Assembly (NCBI GenBank): GCA_002707155.1
Contig: PAME01000002.1
Coordinates: 1-64,000 of the forward strand
DNA length: 64,000 bases
Direction: 5' to 3'
From: Crocinitomicaceae bacterium
GTDB lineage: Bacteria > Bacteroidota > Bacteroidia > Flavobacteriales_G > Salibacteraceae
The position numbers and the translations under genes were made by a program. How positions within the stretch are numbered: position 1 is the first letter of the stretch; every line of letters begins with the position of its first letter. Of the stretch, positions 8,102 to 16,494 are shown one piece after another. The notes under the pieces were generated by a model. That model was not told where the DNA came from and did no database searches. It saw only the letters and a program-made list of their open reading frames with translations.

Positions 8102-10756
8102 ATAATTCAAAATAGGTGATAACCATTTTTCTGCGATTTCTATTGACCAATTTTTTCGTGCCGCATAATCAGCAACCTGATCTTTTCCAATCTTCCCAAC
8201 ATTAAAGTAAGCTGCATTTGGGTGAGCAAAGTAAAAGCCGCTAACGGCAGCGCCTGGCTGCATTGCCATAGATTCAGTTAGTTGCATTCCAATGGAATTA
8301 GCATCTAATAACTTAAATAAGGTTTCTTTTTCAGTGTGTTCGGGACAAGCAGGGTAACCTGGCGCAGGACGAATTCCTTGATAGTTTTCTTTTATCAAAT
8401 CATCATTACTTAAGTCCTCTGAAGCAGTATAACCCCATATCTCTGTTCTTACTTTTTTATGCATTAGTTCAGCAAAACCTTCTGCTAATCTATCTGCCAA
8501 TGCCTTAAGCATAATGGAAGAATAATCATCATGATCGGCTTCAAATCGCTCCAAGTGCTTCTCGATTCCAATACCAGTAGTAACTGCAAAACCACCTAAA
8601 TAATCTTTAGCTGATTCGTCCTTAGAAGCAACAAAGTCAGTTAAGCAACGATTCGGTTTTCCTTGTTTGAATTCGTTTTGTTGACGCAAGAAATGAAATT
8701 CTTCAACTTGATTCTCAAATTGCACCTTAATATCATCTCCCCTTTTTTCTGCTTCCCAAATCCCAATTACACCATTTGCCGTAAGCCATTTTTCTTGAAT
8801 TATAGTCGCTAGCATTTTTTTAGCATCCTCAAACAACTGCGTTGCTTGCTCCCCTACTACATCATCAGATAAAATCTTCGGATATTTTCCAGCTAATTCC
8901 CAAGTTTGAAAAAATGGAGTCCAATCTATATAAGGAATTATTTCTTGAAGGCTTACGTTTTCGAAGGTTTTATTTCCTATGAAATTTGGTGTAACGATTT
9001 CGTCACTACTAAAGCCTAGTTGTAATGAATTTGCCCTTGCAGCCTCAATTTTTAAGTGTTTTTTACTTGCTTGTCTTTCTAAAAACTGTTCTCTAACCCG
9101 ATCGTATTCTAGGTTTATTTCCGACATCAATACATCCTTCTTCTCACCAAGCAATTTTTCTACAATCGTTACTGAACGTGAAGCGTCTAATACATGAATA
9201 GAAGGTGCGGAATAATGTTGATCAATTTTTACCGCAGTATGCGCTTTAGATGTTGTCGCTCCTCCCATCAATAAAGGAATATTCATTTTAGCGCGTTCCA
9301 ACTCCTTTGCTACATGAACCATTTCATCTAAAGAAGGTGTTATGAGCCCACTTAATCCAATTACATCTACATTATGCTCAATTGCGGCCTCCAATATTTT
9401 ATTAGCAGGAACCATAACTCCTAAATCAATTACTTGATAATTGTTGCAACCCAAAACCACACCAACAATGTTTTTTCCAATATCGTGCACGTCTCCTTTT
9501 ACAGTAGCCATTAGTACTTTACCAGCAGTACTTTTGTCCCCTTCTCTTTTATCAGCTTCTATGTACGGCAATAAATAAGCTACAGCTTTTTTCATTACCC
9601 GGGCACTTTTTACAACTTGAGGCAAAAACATTTTACCTGACCCGAATAAATCTCCTACTACATTCATTCCGTCCATTAAAGGACCTTCAATTACATGCAA
9701 TGGCCGCTCAACAGAAAGCCGTGCCTCTTCGGTATCCTCCTCAATAAAGTCGGTAATTCCTTTTACCAAAGAATGCGTCATTCTTTCTCCAATTGGATTA
9801 TCCCTCCAGGAAAGGGCTGCTCCTTTTTCTTTTGAAGTGCCTGACACTGTCTCAGCAAAATCTAACAAAGCTTGAGTAGCTTCTGAGTGTCTATTTAGCA
9901 ATACATCCTCTACTTTGTCTAATAATTCTTTAGGAATATCTGAATAAACCTCAAGAATAGCTGGGTTTACAATCCCCATATCCATTCCATTTTGAATGGC
10001 GTGATAAAGAAAAGCCGAGTGCATTGCTTCTCTAACGGTCTGATTTCCCCTAAATGAAAAAGAAACGTTACTTACACCGCCACTAACTTTTGCTCCAGGT
10101 AAATTTTGTTTAATCCATTTTGTGGCATTAAAAAAATCTACTGCATAGTTATTATGCTCTTCTATTCCTGTTGCAACTGGAAAAATATTCGGATCAAAAA
10201 TGATATCTTGACAAGGAAAGTTTACTTCATTAACCAAAATATCATATGACTTTTTACATATCTCAATTCTCCGATCATAGGTATCTGCCTGACCATCTTC
10301 ATCAAAGGCCATTACAATTACCGCAGCACCGTACATTTTTATTTTTCTGGCTTGATCTACAAATGGCGCCTTACCTTCTTTTAAGGAAATAGAATTTACA
10401 ACACTCTTTCCTTGAACGCATTTCAATCCAGCTTCAATTATCTCCCATTTACTGGAATCAATCATCACAGGTATCCTCGAAATATCAGGTTCTCCTGCTA
10501 TCAAATTCAAAAAAGTACGCATGGCATCGACGCCATCGAGCATACCCTCATCCATATTTATGTCTAGTATTTGAGCACCACCATCTACTTGGTGGCGAGC
10601 TACAGAAATCGCTTCTTCGTAATTCCCTTCTTTTATTAAGCGAAGGAACTTTCGCGATCCTGTGACGTTCGTGCGCTCTCCAACATTTATAAAGTTAGCA
10701 TCCGAATTAATCACCAATGGCTCTAGACCACTTAAAATCAAAGAAGGAATATTCAT
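8099..10756 (-). CDS. metH: Methionine synthase MetH, pterin-, cobalamin- and AdoMet-binding part
   Basis: Second half of B12-dependent methionine synthase, which moves the methyl group from 5-methyl-tetrahydrofolate through cobalamin to homocysteine. Domain order: pterin-binding barrel (about 18-280, opening [16 protein letters not shown]), cobalamin cap and Rossmann domain with the axial-His motif DVHDIG (422-427), and the C-terminal reactivation domain with [12 protein letters not shown] near 800. The start was placed at the ATG at 10756 (MNIPSLIL); the frame extends four codons to a TTG. The homocysteine domain is on the separate gene at 11189-12211, with the QueF-like gene between. Two-gene MetH is common in Bacteroidota, so this is not a broken gene. 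The SAM-I riboswitch should control all three genes. Confidence 0.95.
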   Translation of the reverse strand: MNIPSLILSGLEPLVINSDANFINVGERTNVTGSRKFLRLIKEGNYEEAISVARHQVDGGAQILDINMDEGMLDGVDAMRTFLNLIAGEPDISRIPVMIDSSKWEIIEAGLKCVQGKSVVNSISLKEGKAPFVDQARKIKMYGAAVIVMAFDEDGQADTYDRRIEICKKSYDILVNEVNFPCQDIIFDPNIFPVATGIEEHNNYAVDFFNATKWIKQNLPGAKVSGGVSNVSFSFRGNQTVREAMHSAFLYHAIQNGMDMGIVNPAILEVYSDIPKELLDKVEDVLLNRHSEATQALLDFAETVSGTSKEKGAALSWRDNPIGERMTHSLVKGITDFIEEDTEEARLSVERPLHVIEGPLMDGMNVVGDLFGSGKMFLPQVVKSARVMKKAVAYLLPYIEADKREGDKSTAGKVLMATVKGDVHDIGKNIVGVVLGCNNYQVIDLGVMVPANKILEAAIEHNVDVIGLSGLITPSLDEMVHVAKELERAKMNIPLLMGGATTSKAHTAVKIDQHYSAPSIHVLDASRSVTIVEKLLGEKKDVLMSEINLEYDRVREQFLERQASKKHLKIEAARANSLQLGFSSDEIVTPNFIGNKTFENVSLQEIIPYIDWTPFFQTWELAGKYPKILSDDVVGEQATQLFEDAKKMLATIIQEKWLTANGVIGIWEAEKRGDDIKVQFENQVEEFHFLRQQNEFKQGKPNRCLTDFVASKDESAKDYLGGFAVTTGIGIEKHLERFEADHDDYSSIMLKALADRLAEGFAELMHKKVRTEIWGYTASEDLSNDDLIKENYQGIRPAPGYPACPEHTEKETLFKLLDANSIGMQLTESMAMQPGAAVSGFYFAHPNAAYFNVGKIGKDQVADYAARKNWSIEIAEKWLSPILNY

Positions 10757-10770
10757 TTTATTTCTCAAGG

Positions 10771-11205
10771 TTACATTATTACACTCCAGTCATCAATGTT
10801 ACTGCTTCCAGTCCAATCTTTGAAGGCCTCTTTTCCTCCACGTACTTCCCAATCACTATCAATAGCAAGTTTGGCAGAAATCCCTCCTCTGGGGTTACAT
10901 ATCATAGAAAGCCTTAATCGCTCTGGGCTATATACCTCCATGAGATGGTCATACATTATATTAATTAAACGTTCATACGAGACGACAATATCTCTCAAAT
11001 GAAAAGAATACATTTTCAAAGATTTCAATTCAATGATTTTATCACTAGGATACATGGTAATAAAAACAGTTGCAAAATCTGGTTGCTCACTAACGCCCAA
11101 AAACGTAAACTCTGGGATTTTAACCTTGATTTCATATGCTTCTTTAGAAGGATTTGGAATTGCCTTCAAAATACCTTTGTCTATTTCTTTATACAGCTTT
11201 GCCAT
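10771..11205 (-). CDS. QueF-like T-fold protein lacking the catalytic cysteine
   Basis: 144 residues starting at the ATG at 11205 ([11 protein letters not shown]). The frame continues to 11397, but that part lies inside metH N-part. It follows type I QueF (7-cyano-7-deazaguanine reductase) closely: QPDFATVFI (41-49), ELKSLKMY (59-66) and NPRGGIS (104-110). In true QueF the first motif reads FTSxCPxTGQPDF with a nucleophilic Cys. Here it is [12 protein letters not shown] (33-44) with no Cys. The FHE substrate motif is SYE (76-78). The Asp and Glu are kept, but the Cys and His are gone, so nitrile reduction is unlikely. T-folds bind purines and pterins. The gene overlaps metH N-part by 17 bases and sits 14 bases before metH C-part. 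Role unknown. Confidence 0.8.
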   Translation of the reverse strand: MAKLYKEIDKGILKAIPNPSKEAYEIKVKIPEFTFLGVSEQPDFATVFITMYPSDKIIELKSLKMYSFHLRDIVVSYERLINIMYDHLMEVYSPERLRLSMICNPRGGISAKLAIDSDWEVRGGKEAFKDWTGSSNIDDWSVIM

Positions 11206-12211
11206 AATAATTATCTTTTTTAATTCTTGGTTTATAATTTGCCGCTTTTTGGGCAATTGCATTAATATGATCTGGCGTAGTTCCGCAGCATCCACCAACA
11301 ATATTGAGCAAACCCTCTTGAAGAAAATCTTCAATTTGTATTGCCATTTCATTCGGACTTTGGTCGTACTCTCCAAACTCATTTGGTAAACCGGCATTGG
11401 GATGTGCAGAAACTAAGAATGATGATTTTGCATCCAAGGTCTGTAAATAGGGTCGTAATTGCTTTGCTCCTAATGCGCAGTTTAAGCCAATACTTAGTAA
11501 TGGCACATGAGACATAGATATCAGAAATGCTTCTGTTGTTTGACCCGATAAAGTTCGGCCACTTGCATCTGTGATGGTACCTGAAACCATAACAGGAAGT
11601 TCGATACTATTATCTAGGTAGTATTGTTGTATCGCAAATAAAGCCGCCTTTGCATTTAAGGTATCAAAAACGGTTTCAACCAACAATAAGTCTACTCCCC
11701 CATCAACTAAACCCTTAATTTGTTCAGTGTATGCTTCAACTAACTGATCAAATGTTACATTTCTAAACCCAGGGTCATTCACATCTGGAGACAATCCAGC
11801 TGATCGATTTGTTGGACCAATTGAACCAGCAACATACCTCGGTTTATTAGGCTCCTTAGCTGTGAATCTATCTGCCGCTTCTTTTGCAATTTTCGCTGAT
11901 TGGCAGTTCAAATCGTAAACAATATCTTCTAAAGAGTAATCTGCTTGGGCAATAGAAGTTCCACTAAACGTATTGGTCTCTGCGATATCAGCACCCGCAG
12001 CAAAATATGCTTCATGAATTTCTTTAATTACATCTGGTCGAGTCAAAGACAAAAGGTCATTATTCCCCTTCAAACTTCCGGGACGATCTTTGAGAAGCTC
12101 CCCCCGAAAATCTTCTTCCTCTAATTTATAGCGCTGAATCATAGTGCCCATTGCACCATCAAGTACCAATATTCTTTCTTTTAGTGACTCCCTTATATCT
12201 GGTTTACCCAT
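11189..12211 (-). CDS. metH: Methionine synthase MetH, homocysteine-binding part
   Basis: First half of cobalamin-dependent methionine synthase: a homocysteine S-methyltransferase barrel of 340 residues that binds homocysteine through zinc. The three zinc-ligand cysteines are present: Cys245 in [13 protein letters not shown] and Cys308/Cys309 in GGCCGT. The N-terminal [10 protein letters not shown] (18-27) is typical. The protein ends right after this domain, and the pterin, cobalamin and activation domains follow on the gene at 8099-10756. Its leader carries a SAM-I riboswitch (12284-12380), so expression should fall when S-adenosylmethionine is plentiful. Confidence 0.95.
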   Translation of the reverse strand: MGKPDIRESLKERILVLDGAMGTMIQRYKLEEEDFRGELLKDRPGSLKGNNDLLSLTRPDVIKEIHEAYFAAGADIAETNTFSGTSIAQADYSLEDIVYDLNCQSAKIAKEAADRFTAKEPNKPRYVAGSIGPTNRSAGLSPDVNDPGFRNVTFDQLVEAYTEQIKGLVDGGVDLLLVETVFDTLNAKAALFAIQQYYLDNSIELPVMVSGTITDASGRTLSGQTTEAFLISMSHVPLLSIGLNCALGAKQLRPYLQTLDAKSSFLVSAHPNAGLPNEFGEYDQSPNEMAIQIEDFLQEGLLNIVGGCCGTTPDHINAIAQKAANYKPRIKKDNYYGKAV

Positions 12212-12254
12212 AGTATTTGCGTTTAAATACTTAAAAGAAAAATGAAAGTGTGTG

Positions 12255-12280
12255 AAAAAGCAGCAATTCTAATCATCGCT
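12255..12280 (-). terminator. Possible expression-platform hairpin of the SAM riboswitch
   Basis: On the minus strand AGCGAT (12280-12275) pairs with ATTGCT (12267-12262), allowing one G-T pair, around a 7-base loop, followed by GCTTTTT. It starts four bases after the closing P1 helix of the riboswitch, where a SAM-stabilised terminator would be expected. The stem is short and the T run interrupted, so this is only a candidate. Confidence 0.35.
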
Positions 12281-12283
12281 TCA

Positions 12284-12380
12284 CTTATCATAGCACTAAG
12301 CTAGGTTTTGGCACCTTGAATCTAGAATTTACAGGTTGCCAAGGTTTCAAAGGGCCATTCCCTCCACCTTTCTTTATAAG
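12284..12380 (-). ncRNA. SAM-I (S-box) riboswitch
   Basis: The minus strand shows the S-box core in order: CTTATAAAG, AGGTGGAGGGAATGGCCC, ACCTTGGCAACC, AAGGTGCCAAA, then a closing ATAAG. The P1 helix forms between CTTAT (12380-12376) and ATAAG (12288-12284). The GGTGGAGGGAnTGGCCC and GGCAACC/GGTGCC elements are diagnostic of the aptamer. It lies 73 bases before the metH N-part ATG. A -7 box six bases upstream would start the transcript right at the aptamer. Expected action: S-adenosylmethionine binding switches the methionine synthase operon off. Confidence 0.95.
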
Positions 12381-12385
12381 CCTTG

Positions 12386-12393
12386 CAAAGGTA
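12386..12393 (-). promoter_or_regulatory. -7 promoter box of the metH operon
   Basis: TACCTTTG on the minus strand fits TAnnTTTG. Counting about six bases on puts the start site at the first base of the SAM-I aptamer, which makes this box more believable than the motif alone. No matching TTG is seen 17-23 bases further upstream. Confidence 0.5.
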
Positions 12394-12427
12394 AGTACAA
12401 TCTCAGAAAAACAGTGGAGCTTTCAGT

Positions 12428-12655
12428 CTATTTACCAAAATTCTTCCTAAAAAGAACAAATCCTCCTACGAGCATCAATATATAGGGGATACCCATTATG
12501 TACATTATTCCACCATTGAGGCCTCGTCCTATTTCAGAACCACTTTTATAGCTATTCTCAGCCATAAGCTTACACATACTGCACTGAGCATCCAATATGC
12601 TTGGAGCTAAAACTATACTAACCAAGATCAACAACGTGATTAGATTTCTATGCAT
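12428..12655 (-). CDS. Small exported membrane protein with CxxC motif
   Basis: 75 residues: signal peptide (about 1-23), a CSMC motif right after it (QCSMCK), a Gly-rich linker, then one membrane helix (about 50-69) ending in basic residues. I do not know a named family. It overlaps the DUF420 gene by 8 bases and is the last gene of the oxidase subunit/assembly operon. A periplasmic CxxC next to a membrane anchor could hold copper or a disulfide during oxidase assembly, but that is inference from position only. Confidence 0.65.
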   Translation of the reverse strand: MHRNLITLLILVSIVLAPSILDAQCSMCKLMAENSYKSGSEIGRGLNGGIMYIMGIPYILMLVGGFVLFRKNFGK

Positions 12656-13166
12656 AGTAAGGGGCTAAAAATAAATAAACAATTACTCCAGTAAATGTGA
12701 CATATAGCCAAACGGGAAAAACGAAACGAACCATTTTTTTATGCTTAACGATATTACCAATAAAACCATGATAATAAGCCAATAAAATAAAGGGAAGTGA
12801 TAATCCTGCAAGTAGAATATGGGTGATTAAAATAAAAATATATAATCCCTTATAGTCGCCCAAATAGGCCGTATCTCCCGCGAAATAATGATAAACTACA
12901 TAGCTCAATAGGAACAACACAGACAATAGCATTGCGGTTGTATTTAATCTTTTATGCATGGCTACATTTCCCCTTTTTATAAAAGAAAGTGATAGTAGCA
13001 ATAAGATGAAGCAAGTACCATTGATAATAGAGTGCATAAGTGGCTGGTAGACTATAAATTCTGGCGCGACTTCAGCTCCAGGCAGCTCATGCAATACTAT
13101 AACCAGCGCATAAACCAATGCGGAGAATAGATATATCCCTCTAATTATATTCTTGTTCGGCCGCAT
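12648..13166 (-). CDS. DUF420 (CtaM-like) membrane protein, oxidase assembly
   Basis: 172-residue protein with five hydrophobic helices. The conserved His residues typical of DUF420 sit at helix ends, for example ALVIVLHELPG, LMHSIING, MHKRLNTTAM and ITHILLAGLSLPFILLAYYHG. In Bacillus subtilis the family member CtaM (YozB) is needed for active aa3 oxidase. It overlaps the SCO-like gene by 26 bases and the CxxC gene by 8. Together with haem o synthase and subunits III/IV in the same operon, this supports a role in cytochrome oxidase assembly. Confidence 0.82.
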   Translation of the reverse strand: MRPNKNIIRGIYLFSALVYALVIVLHELPGAEVAPEFIVYQPLMHSIINGTCFILLLLSLSFIKRGNVAMHKRLNTTAMLLSVLFLLSYVVYHYFAGDTAYLGDYKGLYIFILITHILLAGLSLPFILLAYYHGFIGNIVKHKKMVRFVFPVWLYVTFTGVIVYLFLAPYYA

Positions 13167-13809
13167 CCTTTTTCTTCTTCTTTGGGATAAACTCTTCCGC
13201 TTTTAAAATTTTAATGTCATCAATAAGGGCCTTTTCTTCTACATACTGAACACCGTCTCTATAGGTTCTAATTCGACCTTTCTTATCTACTAAAACAAAC
13301 AAGTTAGTCCATTGGTTTTCTTGTAACTCCTCTGGAATATTGAGAATAAACTTCTCCCTCACAAAATTTTTACTCCGTTCAAATCCAATTGCTTGCCATT
13401 GCTGACTTAACAAATTGTATTCATTTTGAAAATCACAGACTCTTACTGAGTCTCCTAGAATAATGGAAATAATTTTTATGTCTGTTTTTTCTTTGAATCG
13501 ATCGTGGAGAGCTATGAGCTGACTGGCTTTTCTCTTTTCTAGAACTGAATCTTTACCTTCAAAAAAATGGTATAAAACAATGTTTTTTTGAAAAGAAGAA
13601 AGCTCTACTTCCTGTGTCTTGCAATTTAAAAAGGTCAGTCCATTTAACTGATAATAAATTGAATCACCTTGGGGAGACAACTCTTTTGGGCCATAGATTG
13701 GCCTTTTGATAAAATTATGAGACCCTGTAGATAGCACTACATAAAGCAAAGAAGGAAACAAAAGAATAGTAAGAAGCATAAGCGACCTCCCATTCAATAT
13801 TTTTTTCAT
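13141..13809 (-). CDS. SCO1/SenC-like thioredoxin-fold protein without the copper motif
   Basis: 222 residues with an N-terminal membrane anchor (about 10-27) and a thioredoxin-like domain. The position in the operon, the YHFFEG strand, the I-I-S-I-I-L-G-D central strand and the LFVLVDKKGRIRTYRDG strand pair all match SCO family proteins. SCO proteins deliver copper to the CuA site of subunit II through CxxxC and a later His. Here the CxxxC site is replaced by EGKDSVLEK. It may have kept a chaperone or structural role without binding copper. The C-terminus is Lys/Glu-rich. It starts 7 bases after the subunit IV gene. Confidence 0.65.
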   Translation of the reverse strand: MKKILNGRSLMLLTILLFPSLLYVVLSTGSHNFIKRPIYGPKELSPQGDSIYYQLNGLTFLNCKTQEVELSSFQKNIVLYHFFEGKDSVLEKRKASQLIALHDRFKEKTDIKIISIILGDSVRVCDFQNEYNLLSQQWQAIGFERSKNFVREKFILNIPEELQENQWTNLFVLVDKKGRIRTYRDGVQYVEEKALIDDIKILKAEEFIPKKKKKDAAEQEYN

Positions 13810-13816
13810 ATTATTC

Positions 13817-14176
13817 TTATGTCAATAGGGTAGGAACTAATGCATTTGCTTCAAAAAAGAGCAAAAACAATAGGTATAGTATGAAAACTGCATAAGGCAA
13901 TAAAATAAAATATTTCGTCAATTTACGTTCATCGCCTAAATGCATGAATACCATTACAATGTAACCAGCTTTAACCATTGTCATAACAATAAAAGCAAAT
14001 TTTACAACTGTCCATTCTAGACCCATATTTGTCCAAAACACCCCCAGTAATACCTCAACCAACGTGACTGCCGATAGCAATGCTGTAACAAACCAAATCT
14101 TTTTTCTTATACTCTTACCTTCTTCTTCGCTGTGTCCGGCTCCTAAAGAGTATTCTATTATGTCGTCTCTTTTCAT
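13817..14176 (-). CDS. Cytochrome c oxidase subunit IV family protein
   Basis: 119 residues with three hydrophobic helices (about 26-48, 56-78 and 90-112) and a short charged N-terminus, the normal shape of the prokaryotic oxidase subunit IV (CtaF/CoxD) family. MVKAGYIVMVFMHLGDERK between helices 2 and 3 is the characteristic family segment, with the conserved FMHL. It follows subunit III closely and should be a small structural subunit of the aa3-type oxidase whose subunits I and II lie at 44-47 kb. Confidence 0.85.
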   Translation of the reverse strand: MKRDDIIEYSLGAGHSEEEGKSIRKKIWFVTALLSAVTLVEVLLGVFWTNMGLEWTVVKFAFIVMTMVKAGYIVMVFMHLGDERKLTKYFILLPYAVFILYLLFLLFFEANALVPTLLT

Positions 14177-14197
14177 AATTTCATCAATATAGATCGA

Positions 14198-14923
14198 TTA
14201 TACCAAATAGTAAAAAGTAAATACAAATACCCATACAAGGTCAATAAAGTGCCAGTACAAGCCAATTTTTTCAACCATTTCATAATGGCCAACCCCTTCA
14301 TACTTTCCTTTTAAAACATTCAAAAGAATAATGAAGTTAAGAACAACACCACTCACAACATGGGTGCCGTGGAAGCCAGTGACAAAAAAGAAAAATTGGG
14401 AATATTGAACAGGACCTGCAATTGGATTATCTGCGCTAAACCCTCTACCATAAAAGTTTTGAGTTAAGGTTGCATTATCTGCCCATGTTGTAATATCGCC
14501 ATCAGGGCCAGCTATAAATGTCGACCATTCCCAAGCTTGAGAACCAACAAAGATAACACCACCAACAACAGTCCAAAACAACCACTTAGTGACTCCCTTT
14601 CTGTCCATTCTATGACCCGCCTCAACAGCTAGTACCATAGTGACAGAGCTCACAATAAGAATAAAAGTCATAAATGCCACATACATTAATGGCAAGTGGG
14701 CGTGAGTCAATGGAAAGTGAGTAAAAATCGCCTCACTTATTGGCCATGTATCTATGTATTTGTGACGCATGAACCCAAGTGAGCCCAAAAGACTACCAAA
14801 AGTTAATGCATCAGAGATGAGGAAAAACCACATCATCATTTTACCGTAACTCACGCTTAGGGGTGAACGACCACCTTCCCATAACGTTTTCTGATCAATT
14901 ACTTTACCTACTTCTCCCGACAT
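14198..14923 (-). CDS. Cytochrome c oxidase subunit III (long form)
   Basis: 241-residue haem-copper oxidase subunit III with six or seven helices. Visible hallmarks: MMMWFFLISDALTFGSLLG near the N-terminus, FFVTGFHGTHVVSGVVLN with the conserved His, and EKIGLYWHFIDLVWVFVFTF at the end. It stabilises the catalytic subunit and shapes proton entry. A second subunit III-type gene lies 12 bases upstream. Two tandem subunit III genes, one long and one short, are usual in Flavobacteriia. Confidence 0.92.
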   Translation of the reverse strand: MSGEVGKVIDQKTLWEGGRSPLSVSYGKMMMWFFLISDALTFGSLLGSLGFMRHKYIDTWPISEAIFTHFPLTHAHLPLMYVAFMTFILIVSSVTMVLAVEAGHRMDRKGVTKWLFWTVVGGVIFVGSQAWEWSTFIAGPDGDITTWADNATLTQNFYGRGFSADNPIAGPVQYSQFFFFVTGFHGTHVVSGVVLNFIILLNVLKGKYEGVGHYEMVEKIGLYWHFIDLVWVFVFTFYYLV

Positions 14924-14935
14924 TACTTACTTTAA

Positions 14936-15535
14936 TTACCTGATATACAATAAGAAAAAGAATAAATAAACCCATAACAGGCCTAAAAAGTGCCAGTACA
15001 AGGAACATAATTCCAATCCTAACTTACCATCAGAATTATACTTTCCTTGCGTCGACTGAGCAAATGTATAAATCAAACTGAGAAATCCAGCAAAAAGGTG
15101 AGCCAAATGCAGACCAGTTATTACATACATAAATGATCCTGCCGCGTTGCTTTCTTTTCCAGCGAAAAAGACATCTTGCGCTCTCAACTGGCTCCAACCT
15201 TCAAATTGAAAATAAGAAAAGGCCAATCCCAACACAAAAGTCAGCATCAATCCCATTTTAACTCCATCAAAATTGTCACTTTTTGCGCTTCTATTCGCCC
15301 AAATAAGACCTCCACTACTCAACAAAATAAACAAAGTGCTCAAGTAGAAAGCATTTGGAAGGTCAAATACTAACCATTGACCTTCTGCTTGTCTTACAAT
15401 ATATGCACTCGTTAATCCTGCGAAAAGCATTATGATGCTCAAAATACCGACCCAAAGCAGGTTCTTTGATGTCTTTTTACGGATTTCTAATTGCTCTTCC
15501 TGTTTTTCTAAATTGCTTAATTCTACTGTTTCCAT
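14936..15535 (-). CDS. Cytochrome c oxidase subunit III (short form)
   Basis: 199 residues, five hydrophobic helices, a charged N-terminal stretch (1-24). It shares the subunit III C-terminal signatures with the next gene: MYVITGLHLAHLFAGFLSL and LELCSLYWHFLGLLWVYLFF. It lacks the first two helices of the long form. It lies one base after the haem o synthase gene, in the order ctaB-III-III-IV-SCO-like-DUF420. Confidence 0.9.
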   Translation of the reverse strand: METVELSNLEKQEEQLEIRKKTSKNLLWVGILSIIMLFAGLTSAYIVRQAEGQWLVFDLPNAFYLSTLFILLSSGGLIWANRSAKSDNFDGVKMGLMLTFVLGLAFSYFQFEGWSQLRAQDVFFAGKESNAAGSFMYVITGLHLAHLFAGFLSLIYTFAQSTQGKYNSDGKLGLELCSLYWHFLGLLWVYLFFFLLYIR

Positions 15536-15536
15536 T

Positions 15537-16424
15537 TTAAAAACTCATTAAATATGCCAGCTGTACAACTGGTAAATAAATAAAAGTGCTAAACATAAGA
15601 ACGGTAGCACTTTTCATGTCTCTCTTTAAAAACAAACGAGCAGCCAAAATAGCCGAGATGACCCCTGCGAAAAGCACAATTGAAAACCCAACCCAACCGC
15701 CAATTCCAAACCAAAATGGAGCTAATGAAATAGGAATCAAAAACAAGGCGTAAATTACAATTTGCATTGCACTGGTTTTATCCCTTTTTCGAGTTGGCAG
15801 CAATTGATAACCAGCTTTTGCATAGTCGTCGTGAAGTTTCCATGCGATGCTCCAAAAATGCGGAAATTGCCAGATAAACTGAGTGGCAAATAAAAGCCCT
15901 GGAATCAAACCAAATGAACCTGTTTCCGCCACGTAGCCTAACATAGGTGGAATTGCACCAGGAAAAGCACCTACAAAAACTGCTATCGGACCAACTTTTT
16001 TTAGAGGAGTGTATAAAAAGACATAAATAAACAAACTCAAAGCTGCTAGAATTCCACTTAATGGGTTTAATCCAAACCATAATAGTGCAATACCTAAAAC
16101 ACCCCAAATTGATGCCATAATTGAAGCCTCAGAAACACCCATTCTACCTGCTGGAAGAGGTCGGTCACTGGTTCGATTCATTTTTTTATCAGCTTCTCTT
16201 TCAATTACTTGATTAAAAGCGTTCGAAGAGCCTGTAACCAAAAATCCTCCTATAATTAGGTAAGCTAAGCTTAAAAAATTCACCGTAGTGGCTGCCATAA
16301 AATACCCTAGGACAGCGCTAAATACCACTAAAGATGTAAGTCTCAACTTCGCAAGTGCCAAGAAGTCCTTAACCTTAGAATGCGATTTTACTTCTTCTAA
16401 AACTACCGTACTTTCGTTACTCAA
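15537..16424 (-). CDS. ctaB: Haem o synthase (protohaem IX farnesyltransferase)
   Basis: UbiA-family prenyltransferase adding a farnesyl group to haem b to make haem o, the precursor of haem a for the oxidase. Length 295, about nine helices. The first Asp-rich site is NAFNQVIEREADKKMNRTSD with RPLPAGR after it; the second is around LHDDYAKAGYQLLPTRKRDK. The frame starts at a TTG (MSNESTVVLEE); no ATG is available before the first helix. It leads the oxidase assembly operon, with a TATTTTTG box 20 bases upstream. Confidence 0.93.
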   Translation of the reverse strand: MSNESTVVLEEVKSHSKVKDFLALAKLRLTSLVVFSAVLGYFMAATTVNFLSLAYLIIGGFLVTGSSNAFNQVIEREADKKMNRTSDRPLPAGRMGVSEASIMASIWGVLGIALLWFGLNPLSGILAALSLFIYVFLYTPLKKVGPIAVFVGAFPGAIPPMLGYVAETGSFGLIPGLLFATQFIWQFPHFWSIAWKLHDDYAKAGYQLLPTRKRDKTSAMQIVIYALFLIPISLAPFWFGIGGWVGFSIVLFAGVISAILAARLFLKRDMKSATVLMFSTFIYLPVVQLAYLMSF

Positions 16425-16443
16425 ATTCCTTAAAATTGAAAGG

Positions 16444-16451
16444 CAAAAATA
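16444..16451 (-). promoter_or_regulatory. Putative -7 box of the ctaB operon
   Basis: TATTTTTG on the minus strand fits TAnnTTTG and sits 20 bases before the ctaB start, in the gap after the polysaccharide operon. No TTG at the right spacing was found. Confidence 0.38.
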
Positions 16452-16494
16452 GCAATGTTTCTAGCAAGTTTGACACGGAGTTAGACAGATTTAA

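Noticed and set aside
11033..11389. Open frame of 118 codons on the plus strand across the QueF-like and metH genes.
   Set aside because: Antisense to two genes with clear motifs; no homology pattern of its own.
8099..12211. metH in two pieces looked like a frameshifted pseudogene.
   Set aside because: The break is at a domain boundary, another intact gene lies between the parts, and both have complete motifs. Two-gene MetH is known in Bacteroidota.
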